A DNA stretch of 64,000 nucleotides from DASQMT01 sp963835735 (GCA_963835735.1 CAWIGP010000009.1:372001-436000); one strand, 5' to 3'. Counted from the first letter of the stretch, positions 17,708 through 26,752 are shown. The notes: generated by a model not told the origin, from the letters alone. Numbers and translations are program-made.

Positions 17708-18456
17708 GGCTGCACCGAGCGTCCGGACCAGGTGCGCCAGTCGTCGGAGTCGTCCTCGCCGGACTTCTCGTCCTCCGCAGCGCCCTCGGGCGCCTCCGGC
17801 GGCAGGAACGACTCCTGCGCGTCGCGGGTGGTCTCGGGAGTCTCACCGGCCGACGGCTGCCCGGCCTCCTCGATCGTGTCCTCGATCTGCCGCTCCGCGT
17901 CGCTCGGCGCGCTGTCGCGGTACTCGGCGTTGTCGACGAGCGCCGCGTCGGACTGCTCGTCGCCCTCGGACTCGCCCTCGCCGGCCTCGGCCAGCGGGCG
18001 CTCCGCCGCGGTCGCCTGCTCGCCCGCGGGACCGGCGTAGGCGCTCGAGGAGCCGCCGATCGCCCCGGCCTCGGCGGCCGCGGCCGCCTCCTCGACGGCC
18101 TCGTCGATCGCGGCCGGCTCCTGCGGGTCGGGAGCGGGGACCGGCGTCGCGGTGTTGGCGACCGGCCCGGGCGCATCGTAGTTCGACTGCTGCGGCGGCG
18201 GCGGCGGCGGGGGCGGCGGTGGCGCGGCGGGCTCGGGCTCCCCCGAGCGCGACGGCAGCAGCCCGGCGACCTTGTCTCGCTTCAGCAGGGCGAAGGCGCC
18301 CGCCGCGGCGACGGCCCCGCCGATCAACAGCAGCTTCCCGCTGGGCCCGCGCGACCGGCGCCCCTGCGCGCGGTCCCGGGCGAGCGCGAGCGCCGCCTCC
18401 GCGATCGCGAGGTTGCGCATCGTCTTGGCGGCCTTCTTGCGCTTGAAAGGGGCCAT
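17704..18456 (-). CDS. Hypothetical protein with membrane helix and acidic low-complexity tail
   Basis: A 250-residue protein with a basic N-terminus (MAPFKRKKAAK), a membrane helix near residues 44-60, a poly-Pro stretch (about 80-91) and a long Ala/Glu/Asp-rich tail. No domain is recognised. The basic start followed by one helix resembles the small gene at 46331. An upstream ATG at 18462 is also possible. GC-rich codon use supports it as coding. Confidence 0.65.
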   Translation of the reverse strand: MAPFKRKKAAKTMRNLAIAEAALALARDRAQGRRSRGPSGKLLLIGGAVAAAGAFALLKRDKVAGLLPSRSGEPEPAAPPPPPPPPPPQQSNYDAPGPVANTATPVPAPDPQEPAAIDEAVEEAAAAAEAGAIGGSSSAYAGPAGEQATAAERPLAEAGEGESEGDEQSDAALVDNAEYRDSAPSDAERQIEDTIEEAGQPSAGETPETTRDAQESFLPPEAPEGAAEDEKSGEDDSDDWRTWSGRSVQP

Positions 18457-18572
18457 CAGCATCTGCTCCTCGAGGACTCGAACACGGGGTGACTGGACCG
18501 TACCCGCACAGGGGCGACGGCAACAGTCAGGTCAGGTACCACGAATCGGTGATGTTGGGGTGTGGACCCCAT

Positions 18573-18580
18573 GCCGATAA
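18573..18580 (+). promoter_or_regulatory. Sigma-28-type -10 element GCCGATAA before the sigma gene
   Basis: An exact match to the FliA/WhiG -10 consensus GCCGATAA ends 7 bases before the GTG start chosen for the sigma factor. A transcript from it would begin at or next to the GTG, giving a leaderless mRNA. There is no clear TAAA-type -35; the corresponding position reads GTTGGGGT. The element is found nowhere else in the window on either strand. Confidence 0.4.
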
Positions 18581-18587
18581 GACCCGC

Positions 18588-19376
18588 GTGAGGATTTCGG
18601 CCGAGGACACGCTCGCGCTCTGGCGCACCTACAAGGCCACCGGCGACCTCGGGGCGCGCAATCGCCTGGTCATGACCTTCGCTCCGCTGGTCAAGTACAT
18701 CGTCTTCAAGAAGGTCCGTGAGCTGCCGGCGCGCTGCGAGGTCGAGGATTTCATCTCGTGCGGACTCGAGGCCCTGATCGCGTCGATCGACCGCTACGAC
18801 CCGGACAAGGGCGCGACGCTCGAGCAGTTCGCCTGGACGCGCATCCACGGCGCCGTGCTCGACGAGCTGCGACGCCAGGACTGGGCGCCGCGCTCGCTGC
18901 GCCGCTGGGAGCGCGACATCTACAGGGCGCGCGAGCAGTTCAGCTTGCTCCATGGACGACGCCCGTCGCGCGAGGAGCTGGCGGAGATGCTGGCCGTGAC
19001 GCCCGAGGAGCTGCGCCGCCGCCAGGACGACATCGCCGTCTCGGACGTCACGTCGCTCAACACGCTCGTGATCTCCGACGACGAGACGACCGTCGAGCGG
19101 ATCGACACGCTCGCCGCGACCGACGAGCGGCTCGATCCCGAGCACGCTGCGACGGTCCAGTCCGCCAAGGACAGGTTCCGGCGCGCGTTCTGCGCGCTCC
19201 CCCGGCGCGAGCGCGAGGTCGCCGTGCTGCTCTACGTGAAGAACCTCACGCTGCGCGAGATCGGCGTCATCCTCGGCGTGTCCGAGAGCCGCGTCTGCCA
19301 GATCCACTCGCAGCTCAAGCGCACGCTCAAGCAGCAGCTGTCCGAGGACGCGCTGCTGTTCTCCGCCGTCGCATAG
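18588..19376 (+). CDS. FliA/WhiG-family RNA polymerase sigma factor
   Basis: The 262-residue product carries sigma-70 region 2 (VEDFISCGLEALIASIDRY), the FliA-type segment WAPRSLRR after region 2.4, region 3 (HGRRPSREELAEML) and region 4 (LTLREIGVILGVSESRVCQI, a helix-turn-helix). No flagellar gene is nearby, so it could act like WhiG or a motility sigma encoded apart from its regulon. GTG 18588 is chosen because homology begins right after it. An in-frame ATG at 18552 would add 12 residues, and nothing resembling a ribosome-binding site precedes either. No anti-sigma gene is adjacent. Confidence 0.88.
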   Translation: MRISAEDTLALWRTYKATGDLGARNRLVMTFAPLVKYIVFKKVRELPARCEVEDFISCGLEALIASIDRYDPDKGATLEQFAWTRIHGAVLDELRRQDWAPRSLRRWERDIYRAREQFSLLHGRRPSREELAEMLAVTPEELRRRQDDIAVSDVTSLNTLVISDDETTVERIDTLAATDERLDPEHAATVQSAKDRFRRAFCALPRREREVAVLLYVKNLTLREIGVILGVSESRVCQIHSQLKRTLKQQLSEDALLFSAVA

Positions 19377-19383
19377 CTCGGAT

Positions 19384-20445
19384 TCAGCTGAGCACAGCGG
19401 GGCGCCGGCGGCCGCCGACGTCGAGCGCCGGCCAGTCCGGATCGGCGCTGAGGATCTCGAGCGCGTCGCCCGCGATCAGCACCGTGTCCTCGACCTTGAA
19501 TCCGCCGCCCGACGGGTTCCATGCGAACGCCTGGCGGTCGACCGCGACGCTGTCGGTGGCAGGGCTCGCGAGGTAGTCGCGCGGGGTGAACCCGGTCGGC
19601 CCGCCCTGGTGGTGGTTGTGCCACTCGTCGGCGGCGAAGCCGTGCTCGGCGTATGCGGCCGTGCCGGCGGCGACGATGTCGCCGATGCGCGCGCCGGCCC
19701 GCGTGGCGTCGAGGTAGGCGGCCTCGACGCGCAGCAGGCTCGCGTACCGCTCGCGGTCGGCCGCGGAGAGCGGCGTGAACGCGCGGATGCGGGTGACCGC
19801 GCAGATGAGGCCGTCGCGGCGACCGCAGACGACGAGCATCGCGCGCTCGCCGAACGGCTTCCTCGTCGGGAGCGGATGGCGGTGGAGCGGCAGCCGCTCT
19901 CCGCCGGCGGCGAGCATCACGACCGGCTCGACGCCGCGGTCGTACAGGTGGCCGGCCGCCCGGCCCGCGAGCTCGAACTCGGTGTCGGTCGAGCGCGCGT
20001 CGCGCAGCGCGGCGCCCGTCGCGGCAGCGGTGTCGCGGCCGAGCGCGCGGTAGCGCTCGATCTCCGGCTCGGTGAGCGCGGAGCGGGCGGCCATGAGGTC
20101 GGCGGCGACGTCGAGCTCGCCGTGGCGGGCGCGGTCGCTCCCGCGCCGCGCGGCTGCCTCGGTGCGCGCGTCGAGCGGCTCCCACCACCGCAGCGCGCGC
20201 AGCGTCGGCGCGTCGGGGTGCAGTTCCTCGGCCCGCAGCCGCGACGCCTCGATCACGGTCGTGCGCAGCTCGTCGCCGAAGGCGCCCAGGGTCACCTCGA
20301 CGATCGGATCGCCGGGAACGACGTGGACGCGCGCGCCGCCGAGGTACCAGGCGAGGTTGGCAGGATCGCGCAGCACGAGCTCGTCGAGCCCGCGCGCGTC
20401 GAGCACGGCCTGGAGCCGCGCGCGCTTGATCTCCCGCTCGGTCAT
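19384..20445 (-). CDS. M24-family (Xaa-Pro peptidase-like) protein lacking metal ligands
   Basis: The 353-residue protein has a creatinase-like N-terminal domain (LVLRDPANLAWYLGG) and a pita-bread C-terminal domain (about 130-345). The M24 landmarks HHQGGPTGF and FKVEDTVLI are recognisable. The Asp-Asp metal-binding segment reads VVCGRRDGLICAVTRIR, so the usual paired Asp ligands are absent, and the last Glu pocket is also altered. The peptidase fold is therefore clear but metallopeptidase activity is doubtful. It may be a non-catalytic homologue or use another chemistry. Confidence 0.75.
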   Translation of the reverse strand: MTEREIKRARLQAVLDARGLDELVLRDPANLAWYLGGARVHVVPGDPIVEVTLGAFGDELRTTVIEASRLRAEELHPDAPTLRALRWWEPLDARTEAAARRGSDRARHGELDVAADLMAARSALTEPEIERYRALGRDTAAATGAALRDARSTDTEFELAGRAAGHLYDRGVEPVVMLAAGGERLPLHRHPLPTRKPFGERAMLVVCGRRDGLICAVTRIRAFTPLSAADRERYASLLRVEAAYLDATRAGARIGDIVAAGTAAYAEHGFAADEWHNHHQGGPTGFTPRDYLASPATDSVAVDRQAFAWNPSGGGFKVEDTVLIAGDALEILSADPDWPALDVGGRRRPAVLS

Positions 20446-20469
20446 GGCGGCGCGACGATACGGGTCGTT

Positions 20470-20886
20470 TCAGGCCATCGAGACGGAGCCGTCCTCCGCG
20501 ATCGTCCAGCCCGGGTTGTGGGCGACCTCCCAGGCGTGGCCGTCGGGGTCGTGGAAGACGCCCGAGTAGCCGCCCCAGGGCGTCTCGGCGCCCTCGCGCG
20601 CGACGCGGCCGCCGGCCGCGCGCGCCTGTTCGAGCACGGCGTCGACGTCCTCCGGCGAGCGCACGTTGTGTGCGAGCGTCATGCCGCCCCAGCCGCCGGA
20701 GTCCTCGACCACGCTGTCGTCCGCGAGCTTGCCGCGACCCCAAAGCGCGAAGATCATGCCGCCGGCCTGGTAGAAGGCCACGTCACCGTCGGGCGAGCGG
20801 CCGTCCCAACCGAGCGCCGCGTAGAAGTCCATCGCGCGCCGCAGGTCGGCGACGCCGAGCGTGATGAGGCTGATGCGCTGTTCCAT
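20470..20886 (-). CDS. VOC-family (glyoxalase-like) protein
   Basis: A 138-residue single-unit VOC domain: SLITLGVADLRRAMDFY at the start, a central WGGMTLAHNV strand and a final FHDPDGHAWEVAHNPGW metal-site segment. The family includes glyoxalase I, fosfomycin-resistance enzymes and dioxygenases; the substrate cannot be assigned. The ATG at 20886 is preferred over one nine bases upstream. Confidence 0.82.
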   Translation of the reverse strand: MEQRISLITLGVADLRRAMDFYAALGWDGRSPDGDVAFYQAGGMIFALWGRGKLADDSVVEDSGGWGGMTLAHNVRSPEDVDAVLEQARAAGGRVAREGAETPWGGYSGVFHDPDGHAWEVAHNPGWTIAEDGSVSMA

Positions 20887-20966
20887 GCGCTGCATCGTTG
20901 CGCACGCCTCGTGCGCCGGCTTGAAGCAATCGGCCCTCGATCCGCGCGGCCCGCCATAGTGCGCGC

Positions 20967-21821
20967 ATGCTGCGGGCGGTCGCCAGATTCTGGCGCAAGT
21001 CCTACGACGACAACCTGACGGGCATGGCGGCGATGGTCGCCTACAACCTGATGCTGTCGGTCTTCCCGCTCGCGCTGGTCGCGCTGTTCGTGGCGGGACG
21101 GATCCTCGAGTCCGAGGACGTCGAGGCGTCGGTAGTCGAGGACCTCCAGCGACTCTTCCCCGACGCCGCCGAGTCGACGCTGCTCGACGGCCTCGACCGC
21201 GTGCGCGAGTCCTCGACGACCGTCGGGATCGTCGCCGTCGTCGCCGCGACTTGGTTCTCGGCCTCGTTCTGGGGCGCGCTCGACACCGCCTTCTGCCGCA
21301 TCTACCACCGCGAGTGCCGCTCCTGGGTGCGGCAGAAGCTGTTCGGCCTCGGGATGCTGGCGGTCGTGCTGCTGTTCTTCGTCGCCAGCGTGAGCATCCC
21401 CGCGCTACAGGGCTTCGTGATCCGCGGCAGCACGGATCTGCCGTTCGGTCTCGGCGACGTGCGCGGCGTCGTCTATGGGATCACGCTCGCCGGCAGCCTG
21501 GCGCTGTTGTTCGCGATCCTCTGCCTCGTCTACTGGCGCGTGCCGCGCGGTCCGATCGCGTGGCGCTGCGTGTGGCCGGGCGCGGCCTCCGCGCTCGTCG
21601 CGATGGCGATCGTCGACTACGGCTTCCCGCTCTACCTCTCCAACGTCACGGCGCTGCGCATCGGGACCTCGTTCGTGTTCGTCCTGATCGTGCTCGTGTG
21701 GTTCTACGTGCTCGCGCTCATCCTGCTCGGCGGGGCGGTGCTGAACGAGCTGCGCTGCGAACGGTCAGGACTGGTAGATCGGACCCAGGACCCCGAGCGG
21801 CAGGCGGCACAGGCCGACTAG
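20967..21821 (+). CDS. YihY/BrkB-family inner membrane protein
   Basis: The 284-residue protein has about six membrane helices and the family signatures AYNLMLSVFPLALV near the N-terminus and a VLNELRC-type exit from the last helix. YihY proteins, once misannotated as RNase BN, are conserved membrane proteins of uncertain, possibly transport, function. The gene is monocistronic and converges on purM. Confidence 0.88.
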   Translation: MLRAVARFWRKSYDDNLTGMAAMVAYNLMLSVFPLALVALFVAGRILESEDVEASVVEDLQRLFPDAAESTLLDGLDRVRESSTTVGIVAVVAATWFSASFWGALDTAFCRIYHRECRSWVRQKLFGLGMLAVVLLFFVASVSIPALQGFVIRGSTDLPFGLGDVRGVVYGITLAGSLALLFAILCLVYWRVPRGPIAWRCVWPGAASALVAMAIVDYGFPLYLSNVTALRIGTSFVFVLIVLVWFYVLALILLGGAVLNELRCERSGLVDRTQDPERQAAQAD

Positions 21822-21825
21822 TGCC

Positions 21826-22899
21826 CTAGAGCGACACCCCGAGCGGCGGAACGCCCACGGCGCCGGCGTCGGACGTCACTTCGCCGATCCGGGCGGCGCC
21901 GGGGTGGTGCGCAGACAGCAGCGCGACGGTCTCGTCTGCGACGGCCGCGGGAACGATCGCCACGAAGCCGCAGCCCATGTTGAAGACCTCCCACAGCTCG
22001 GCCTCGGGCACGCCGCCCTGCGCGCGGATCAGGTCGAATACCGGCGGCACCGGCAGCGGCGCCTCGACAGCGAAGCCGATGCCGTCGCCGAGCCGGAGCA
22101 GGTTCGCCAGCCCGCCGCCGGTGATGTGCGCGAGCCCGTGCACCGGCAGCCCGGAGCGCAGCAGCCCGAGCACGGCGCGCACGTAGATCACCGTCGGTTC
22201 CAGCAGCGCGTCGGCGACCGACGCGCCGCCGAGCACCTCCGGGCGTGCGTCGAGCCCGAGCGGTTCGAGCGCGCGACGCGCGAGCGTGTAACCGTTGGAG
22301 TGCAGTCCGCTCGACGGCAGGCCGATCAGCGCGTCGCCGGGCGCGCAACCCGCGCCGGTCACGATCCGGTCGAGCGCCACGGTCCCGAAGCAGGCGGCGG
22401 TGAGATCGAACCCGGTCGGCGACGGGTGCCCCCGGATCAGCTCCGGCAGCACCGCGACCTCCCCGCCCGGGATCTCCACGCCCGCTTGCTCGGCTCCGGC
22501 CTTCAGCCCGCGCCCGATCGCGGCGAACACGTCCGGGTCGGTGCGTTCGACCGCCAGGTAGTCGACGACCGCGATCGGCTCGGCGCCGACGCAGATCACG
22601 TCGTTGACGTTCATCGCGATGCAGTCGATCCCGACCGTGTCGTAGCGCCCGGTCTGCTCGGCGACGATCAGCTTCGAGCCGACCCCGTCGGTGCCGACGG
22701 CGATGCCGAGATTCGGCGCGACCTCGAGCACGGCCGCGTAGTGGCCGGGCAGCGGCACGACGCGCGAGGCGCCGCCGGTGTCGATCGTCCGCAGCACGTC
22801 GACGAGCGCGCCGATCGCCCGGTCGGCGGCGCCGGTGTCCACGCCCGCCCGCGCGTAGGAGCCTGTGCCCGAGGACGAAGTCCTTTGGGTATCGCTCAT
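21826..22899 (-). CDS. purM: Phosphoribosylformylglycinamidine cyclo-ligase
   Basis: The 357-residue AIR synthetase performs the fifth step of purine synthesis, closing FGAM to AIR with ATP. Recognisable segments are SYARAGVD, GTDGVGSKL, DCIAMNVND, GLPSSGLHSNGYTL and HITGGGLANLLR. The ATG overlaps the stop of the uppP remnant as ATGA. The longest reading frame runs in from uppP, but the family start lies at this ATG. No other pur genes are nearby. Confidence 0.94.
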   Translation of the reverse strand: MSDTQRTSSSGTGSYARAGVDTGAADRAIGALVDVLRTIDTGGASRVVPLPGHYAAVLEVAPNLGIAVGTDGVGSKLIVAEQTGRYDTVGIDCIAMNVNDVICVGAEPIAVVDYLAVERTDPDVFAAIGRGLKAGAEQAGVEIPGGEVAVLPELIRGHPSPTGFDLTAACFGTVALDRIVTGAGCAPGDALIGLPSSGLHSNGYTLARRALEPLGLDARPEVLGGASVADALLEPTVIYVRAVLGLLRSGLPVHGLAHITGGGLANLLRLGDGIGFAVEAPLPVPPVFDLIRAQGGVPEAELWEVFNMGCGFVAIVPAAVADETVALLSAHHPGAARIGEVTSDAGAVGVPPLGVSL

Positions 22900-23655
22900 C
22901 GGGCGCGATTCTGGCGCACGGCGAGGATGGTGGAGGCGAGCCCGGCGCGCCACGCCGCCCACGGCCACAGCGGGGCACGCCGCTCGATCCCGATCGCGCC
23001 CGCGGTCGCGAGCGTCGAGCCGAACGCGGCGGCCGCGCCAACATAAAGAGGGACAGTCCCCGTTGAGGTTCGGAGCCGCCAGGCCTTCAAGCGCGCTCGC
23101 GCCCAGCAGCACGGGGAGCGCGACCTCCCACGACAGGCGCGAAGCGTCCGCGCGCGCGAAGCCGAGCGCCCGACCCGCCGCGAGCGTGGCGCCGCTGCGC
23201 GACACGCCCGGGATCAACGCGGCCGCCTGGGCCAGGCCGAGCAGCACGCCGTCGCGCACGCCGGCGTCGTCTGACGTGCGCGACGAGGGCGAGCGGTCGG
23301 CGAGCACGAGCGCGGCCGCGCCGGCGAGCAGCCCGGCGGCAAGTGTGGCCGGTGTCCCGAGCCGCCGCTCGATCGGCCGCTCCAGGACGAGCCCGGCCAC
23401 CGCCGGCGGGAGCACCGCCGCGGCCAGCAGTCCCGGACGCACGCGCGACGGCCGCGCAACCAGCAGCAGCGCGAGCGCGGTTCCCGCGTGCAGCGCCACC
23501 TCCAGCTCCTTGCGCCGCTCGCCGTCCCACCCGGCGACCTCCCAGCCGAGCAGCCACGGGACGGCCGCGACGTGTCCGGACGACGACACCGGCACGAGCT
23601 CCACAGGGCCGTGCAGGAGACCGAGCGCGAATGCCTCGCGCTCAGCGCGAGGCAT
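22896..23655 (-). pseudogene. uppP: Undecaprenyl-diphosphatase interrupted by a palindromic repeat
   Basis: Most of a BacA/UppP membrane phosphatase is present: ELVPVSSSGH near the N-terminus (active-site region) and IPGVSRSGATLAAG in the middle, with about six helices. At 23044-23068 the repeat interrupts the frame. Upstream sequence ends at SALEGLAA, and the last two helices (starting VGAAAAFGSTLATAG) continue one base out of frame to a stop at 22896. UppP recycles the lipid carrier for wall synthesis. The copy is probably non-functional or altered at its C-terminus unless the repeat junction is misread. It overlaps dedA by 14 bp. Confidence 0.75.
23044..23068 (+). repeat. Short palindromic repeat, copy 2, inside uppP
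   Basis: A 25-bp sequence with core GGGACAGTCCCCGTT that matches the copy at 7211-7235 at 23 of 25 positions. It lies within the 3' part of uppP and coincides exactly with the loss of reading frame, which supports insertion of a mobile palindrome. Target-site duplications are not evident. Confidence 0.7.
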
Positions 23656-24322
23656 CGGCGGCCGGCTCGCCGGTCGCCTCGGCCTCGACGGCGGTGGCCC
23701 CGGGCCCGCGGCCGCGGCGCCAGCGCACGTACAGATAGAGAGCGCCCAGCACGAGCATCGCGGCGACCGCGTAGTCGACGTAGTGCAGGCTGTCCTTCCA
23801 GTCCTCCCAGTTGTCGCCGACCTCGCGCCCGATCAGCGTGAGCATGAGGATCCAGGGCACGCAGCCGAGCGTCGTGAGCACCGTGAAGCGCCAGAACGGC
23901 ATCCGCGCGACGCCGGCCGGCAGCGAGATGAACGTGCGCACGATCGGCAGCATGCGCGTGAAGAACACGGTGGCCGAGCCGTACTTGGCGAACCAATCGT
24001 CGGCCCACTTCAGATGCGACGGCTTGACGTGCAGCTTCTTGCCGTGCTTCTCGAGGATGTCGACCCGCCCGTAGTAGCCGACCGCATACGCGATCCACGA
24101 ACCCACGACGTTGGCGAACGTGCCGACCGCCACGACCGCGAACAGCGAGTACTCGCCGCGTGCGACGTTGAAGCCGGCGAACAGGAACGTGGTCTCCGAC
24201 GGGATCGGGATGCACGCACTCTCGGCCACCATCAGGAGGAAGATCCCGGGCAGCCCCATGGCGTCGACGACGTCGACCGCGAACTCCACGATCGGGTCGG
24301 TGAGTGATGCGGTCACCAACAC
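23642..24322 (-). CDS. DedA-family membrane protein
   Basis: The 226-residue protein has the DedA/VTT fold: ESACIPIPSETTFLFAG re-entrant loop, GRVDILEKHGKKL, and the conserved FFTRMLPIVRTFISLPAG motif whose Arg residues are needed for function. Members flip undecaprenyl phosphate or other lipids and support membrane homeostasis. Location directly upstream of uppP, with a short overlap, fits a shared role in recycling the lipid carrier. Confidence 0.92.
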   Translation of the reverse strand: MLVTASLTDPIVEFAVDVVDAMGLPGIFLLMVAESACIPIPSETTFLFAGFNVARGEYSLFAVVAVGTFANVVGSWIAYAVGYYGRVDILEKHGKKLHVKPSHLKWADDWFAKYGSATVFFTRMLPIVRTFISLPAGVARMPFWRFTVLTTLGCVPWILMLTLIGREVGDNWEDWKDSLHYVDYAVAAMLVLGALYLYVRWRRGRGPGATAVEAEATGEPAADASR

Positions 24323-24372
24323 GCGAGCGCCCAGCGTAGAGGACCGGGCGCTCCGTTATGTGGCGCTTTCTA

Positions 24373-25456
24373 CTAGCTGGACGGAAGTTGGGCCAGCGTC
24401 ACGGTGGCGTTCCGCGCCGCGTCGCCGCGCAGCACGCGGAGGTTGAGCGTGTCGCCGGGCTGATGCTCCGCGACGGTGGCGGAGAGCGCGGTGCCGGTGC
24501 GGATCGCCTGCCCGTCAACCGCCGCGATCACGTCGCGACGGCCGCCCTCGATCCCCGCCTTCGCCGCCGGGCTGCCTGGGCTCACCTTCGCGACGACTAC
24601 GCCTCGCGACCCGTCGGTGACCTGCACGCCGAGCCACGCGTGCGTCGCCGTCCCCTTCTCGATCAGCTGCTGCGCAACCGTCCGGGCGGTGTTGCCCGGC
24701 ACCGCGAAGCCGACGCCGACGTTCGCGTCCACCGTGCCGCCCTGGATCTGCGATGCGATCCCGATCACCTCGTCCGGAGGTGTTGAGCAGCGGACCGCCC
24801 GAATTGCCGTGGTTGATCGCCGCGTCGGTCTGGATCGCGTTCGGGATCGTCCTGCCGTCGGGTGCCTGGATGTCGCGGCCGACGGCGCTGACGATGCCGG
24901 CCGTCATCGTTCGCTCCAGCCCGAACGGATTGCCGATCGCATACACCGGATCGCCCGGCTGGACGTCGCTCGATGGTGCGAAGGAGAGCGGATGCAGCTT
25001 CGACTGCGGCGCGTCCACGCGCACCACCGCCACGTCGGTCGAGGGGTCCTCGCCGACGACCTTCGCCGGGTAGGTCTTGCCCTCGTCGCCGAAGCTGATG
25101 CGGATGTCCGACCCGCCGGCGACCACGTGGTCGTTCGTGACGATGTCGCCGCGCGAGTCGATAACGAAGCCGGATCCGAGCTGCTCGACCTTCTGCCGGC
25201 TCGGTGGCAGGAACGGGCTCGCCTGCGTGGTCGTGGTGGCGGCGTCGGTCACGGTCACGACGCCCGGCGCCTCGGCGCCGTAGATCGAGGTGCCCGTCGA
25301 CGCCGCCGACGCGTTGCGAGCGATCGGCGCCGGCGCGGCTGTGCCGCTGTCGTCGTCGATGATCGCGACCAGGAGGCCGGCGAGCCCGCCGCAGACGATT
25401 GCGACGGCGGCGAGCGCGAGTACGGTCCGGACGTTGATGGGGGCGCGGGCAGGCAT
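24373..25456 (-). CDS. HtrA/DegP-type trypsin-like protease with PDZ domain (frameshifted)
   Basis: An N-terminal membrane anchor (about residues 8-30) is followed by a trypsin-like domain with GSGFVIDSRGDIVTNDHVV (His), STDVAVVRVD (Asp) and the active-site loop HGNSGGPLLN (Ser). A PDZ domain follows (WLGVQVTDGSRGVVVAKV to LAQLPSS). The frame changes near 24768: after LLNTSG the next residues should read VIGIASQIQ, and one extra base separates them. Read through, the product is about 360 residues, a surface-anchored quality-control protease. Start options are 25489, 25465 and 25456. Confidence 0.87.
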
Positions 25457-25519
25457 GACCTCCATCCTGGTGCCGCAGGGGTGCCGCATCGATACCGCAA
25501 TCGCATGACGCGATCGGAT

Positions 25520-26752
25520 CTACTGCACGATCCGAGCGGATGACTGCCCGGTCATCCGGTCGCCGGGCAGCGGGAGCGTCACGCGGACGCTCGTACCGGC
25601 GCCGGGAAAGCTCCAGACGTCCAGCTCGCCGCCCGCGGACCGCACGCGCTGCTCGCACGACGCGAGCCCGATGTGGCCGTCGAGCAGCGCGGTCGCCCGT
25701 CGCTCGGCGGCAACGAACCCGCGGCCGTCGTCGCGCACCTGCAGCTCGATGTGCTCCGAGTCGACCGCGACCGAGACGACGACGCGGCGCGCGGCGCTGT
25801 GCTTGACCACGTTGGAGATCAGCTCGCGCGCGATCACGACCAGCAGCTCGTCGTGCACGCCGGCGGCGAGCGGGTCGACCACGACCGCGAACTCGGCCCC
25901 GGTGCGGTCTGCGCTGCGCTCCGCGATCGCCGCGAGCGCGGCCTGCAGCCCGGCGTGGTCGAGCACGTACGGGTGCAGCTCGAAGATCTCGCCCCGCAGC
26001 TGCGCCATCGTCTCGTCGATCGCGGCGCGGGCGCGCTCGAAGGCCTCGTCGCGCCCCGTGCGGTGGTAGTCGATCAGCTCCTGGCGCGCGAGCGAGAGCG
26101 TCTGGACCGACTCGTCGTGCAGCAGCTCGGCGAGCCGCCGGCGCTCGCGCTGCTCCGCCGTCAGCGCGTGCGTCGCCAGCCGGCCGCGCTGATCGGCCAG
26201 GCTGGCGATCGCGGCGTCGCGGCGGCTGAGCACTTGCGACACCAGGGTCGCGGCCGCGCCGACCAGCGCCAGGTACGCGACCTGGCTGACCGTCCGCGCG
26301 GTCGCCTGTTCCTCCCCCGCGGTCGGGTGGACGAGCGACAGCGCCACGTACGCGGCGATCGCGCCGAGCGCCCAGCCCGCGGTGAGCGTCGGCCGCAACG
26401 TCGCGGCGGCCAGCACCGGCAGGACGAAGAACGCCATCGCGGTCTCCGAGAACGGGCCGCCGGACGAGTACGTCAGGGCGACGATCGCCGCCAGGTCGAC
26501 GAACGGCTCGACCCGGCCGAGCGCCGCGGGCAGCCGGACACGGCCACGCGTCTCGAGCAGGCGCAGCCCCAGCAGCGCGGCGGCCCAGAGCGCGAACGCA
26601 GCGAGCAGGAACGGGAACGCGCCCGTGTGCGAGGGCGGGTGATCGACGAGCGTCTCGCCCAGCGCCACGACCGGCACCAGGGCCACGCGCAGCGCGGCGA
26701 TCCAGACATGGCTGACGCCGGCCCCGGACGTCTCCCCCCAGCTTCGCCTCAT
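25520..26752 (-). CDS. Two-component sensor histidine kinase (HisKA_3 type)
   Basis: The 410-residue protein has about five to six N-terminal membrane helices (residues 15-175), a HisKA_3 dimerisation helix with RRRLAELLHDESVQ (phospho-acceptor His) and a HATPase domain with NVVKHSAA, RDDGRGF and HIGLASCEQR. It is a NarX/DesK-class kinase. It partners the response regulator immediately upstream, whose stop overlaps its ATG as ATGA. The signal is unknown; the compact membrane domain suggests sensing in or at the membrane. Confidence 0.92.
   Translation of the reverse strand: MRRSWGETSGAGVSHVWIAALRVALVPVVALGETLVDHPPSHTGAFPFLLAAFALWAAALLGLRLLETRGRVRLPAALGRVEPFVDLAAIVALTYSSGGPFSETAMAFFVLPVLAAATLRPTLTAGWALGAIAAYVALSLVHPTAGEEQATARTVSQVAYLALVGAAATLVSQVLSRRDAAIASLADQRGRLATHALTAEQRERRRLAELLHDESVQTLSLARQELIDYHRTGRDEAFERARAAIDETMAQLRGEIFELHPYVLDHAGLQAALAAIAERSADRTGAEFAVVVDPLAAGVHDELLVVIARELISNVVKHSAARRVVVSVAVDSEHIELQVRDDGRGFVAAERRATALLDGHIGLASCEQRVRSAGGELDVWSFPGAGTSVRVTLPLPGDRMTGQSSARIVQ

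Noticed and set aside
15327..18176. 949-residue minus-strand protein containing the discoidin-type kinase
   Set aside because: Sequence before the ATG at 16850 is an out-of-frame shadow of the thioesterase and hypothetical genes; the kinase N-terminus fits that ATG.
21826..23655. 609-residue UppP-PurM fusion protein
   Set aside because: The frame is continuous only by chance after the repeat; PurM has its own ATGA-overlapping start and the UppP C-terminus continues in another frame.
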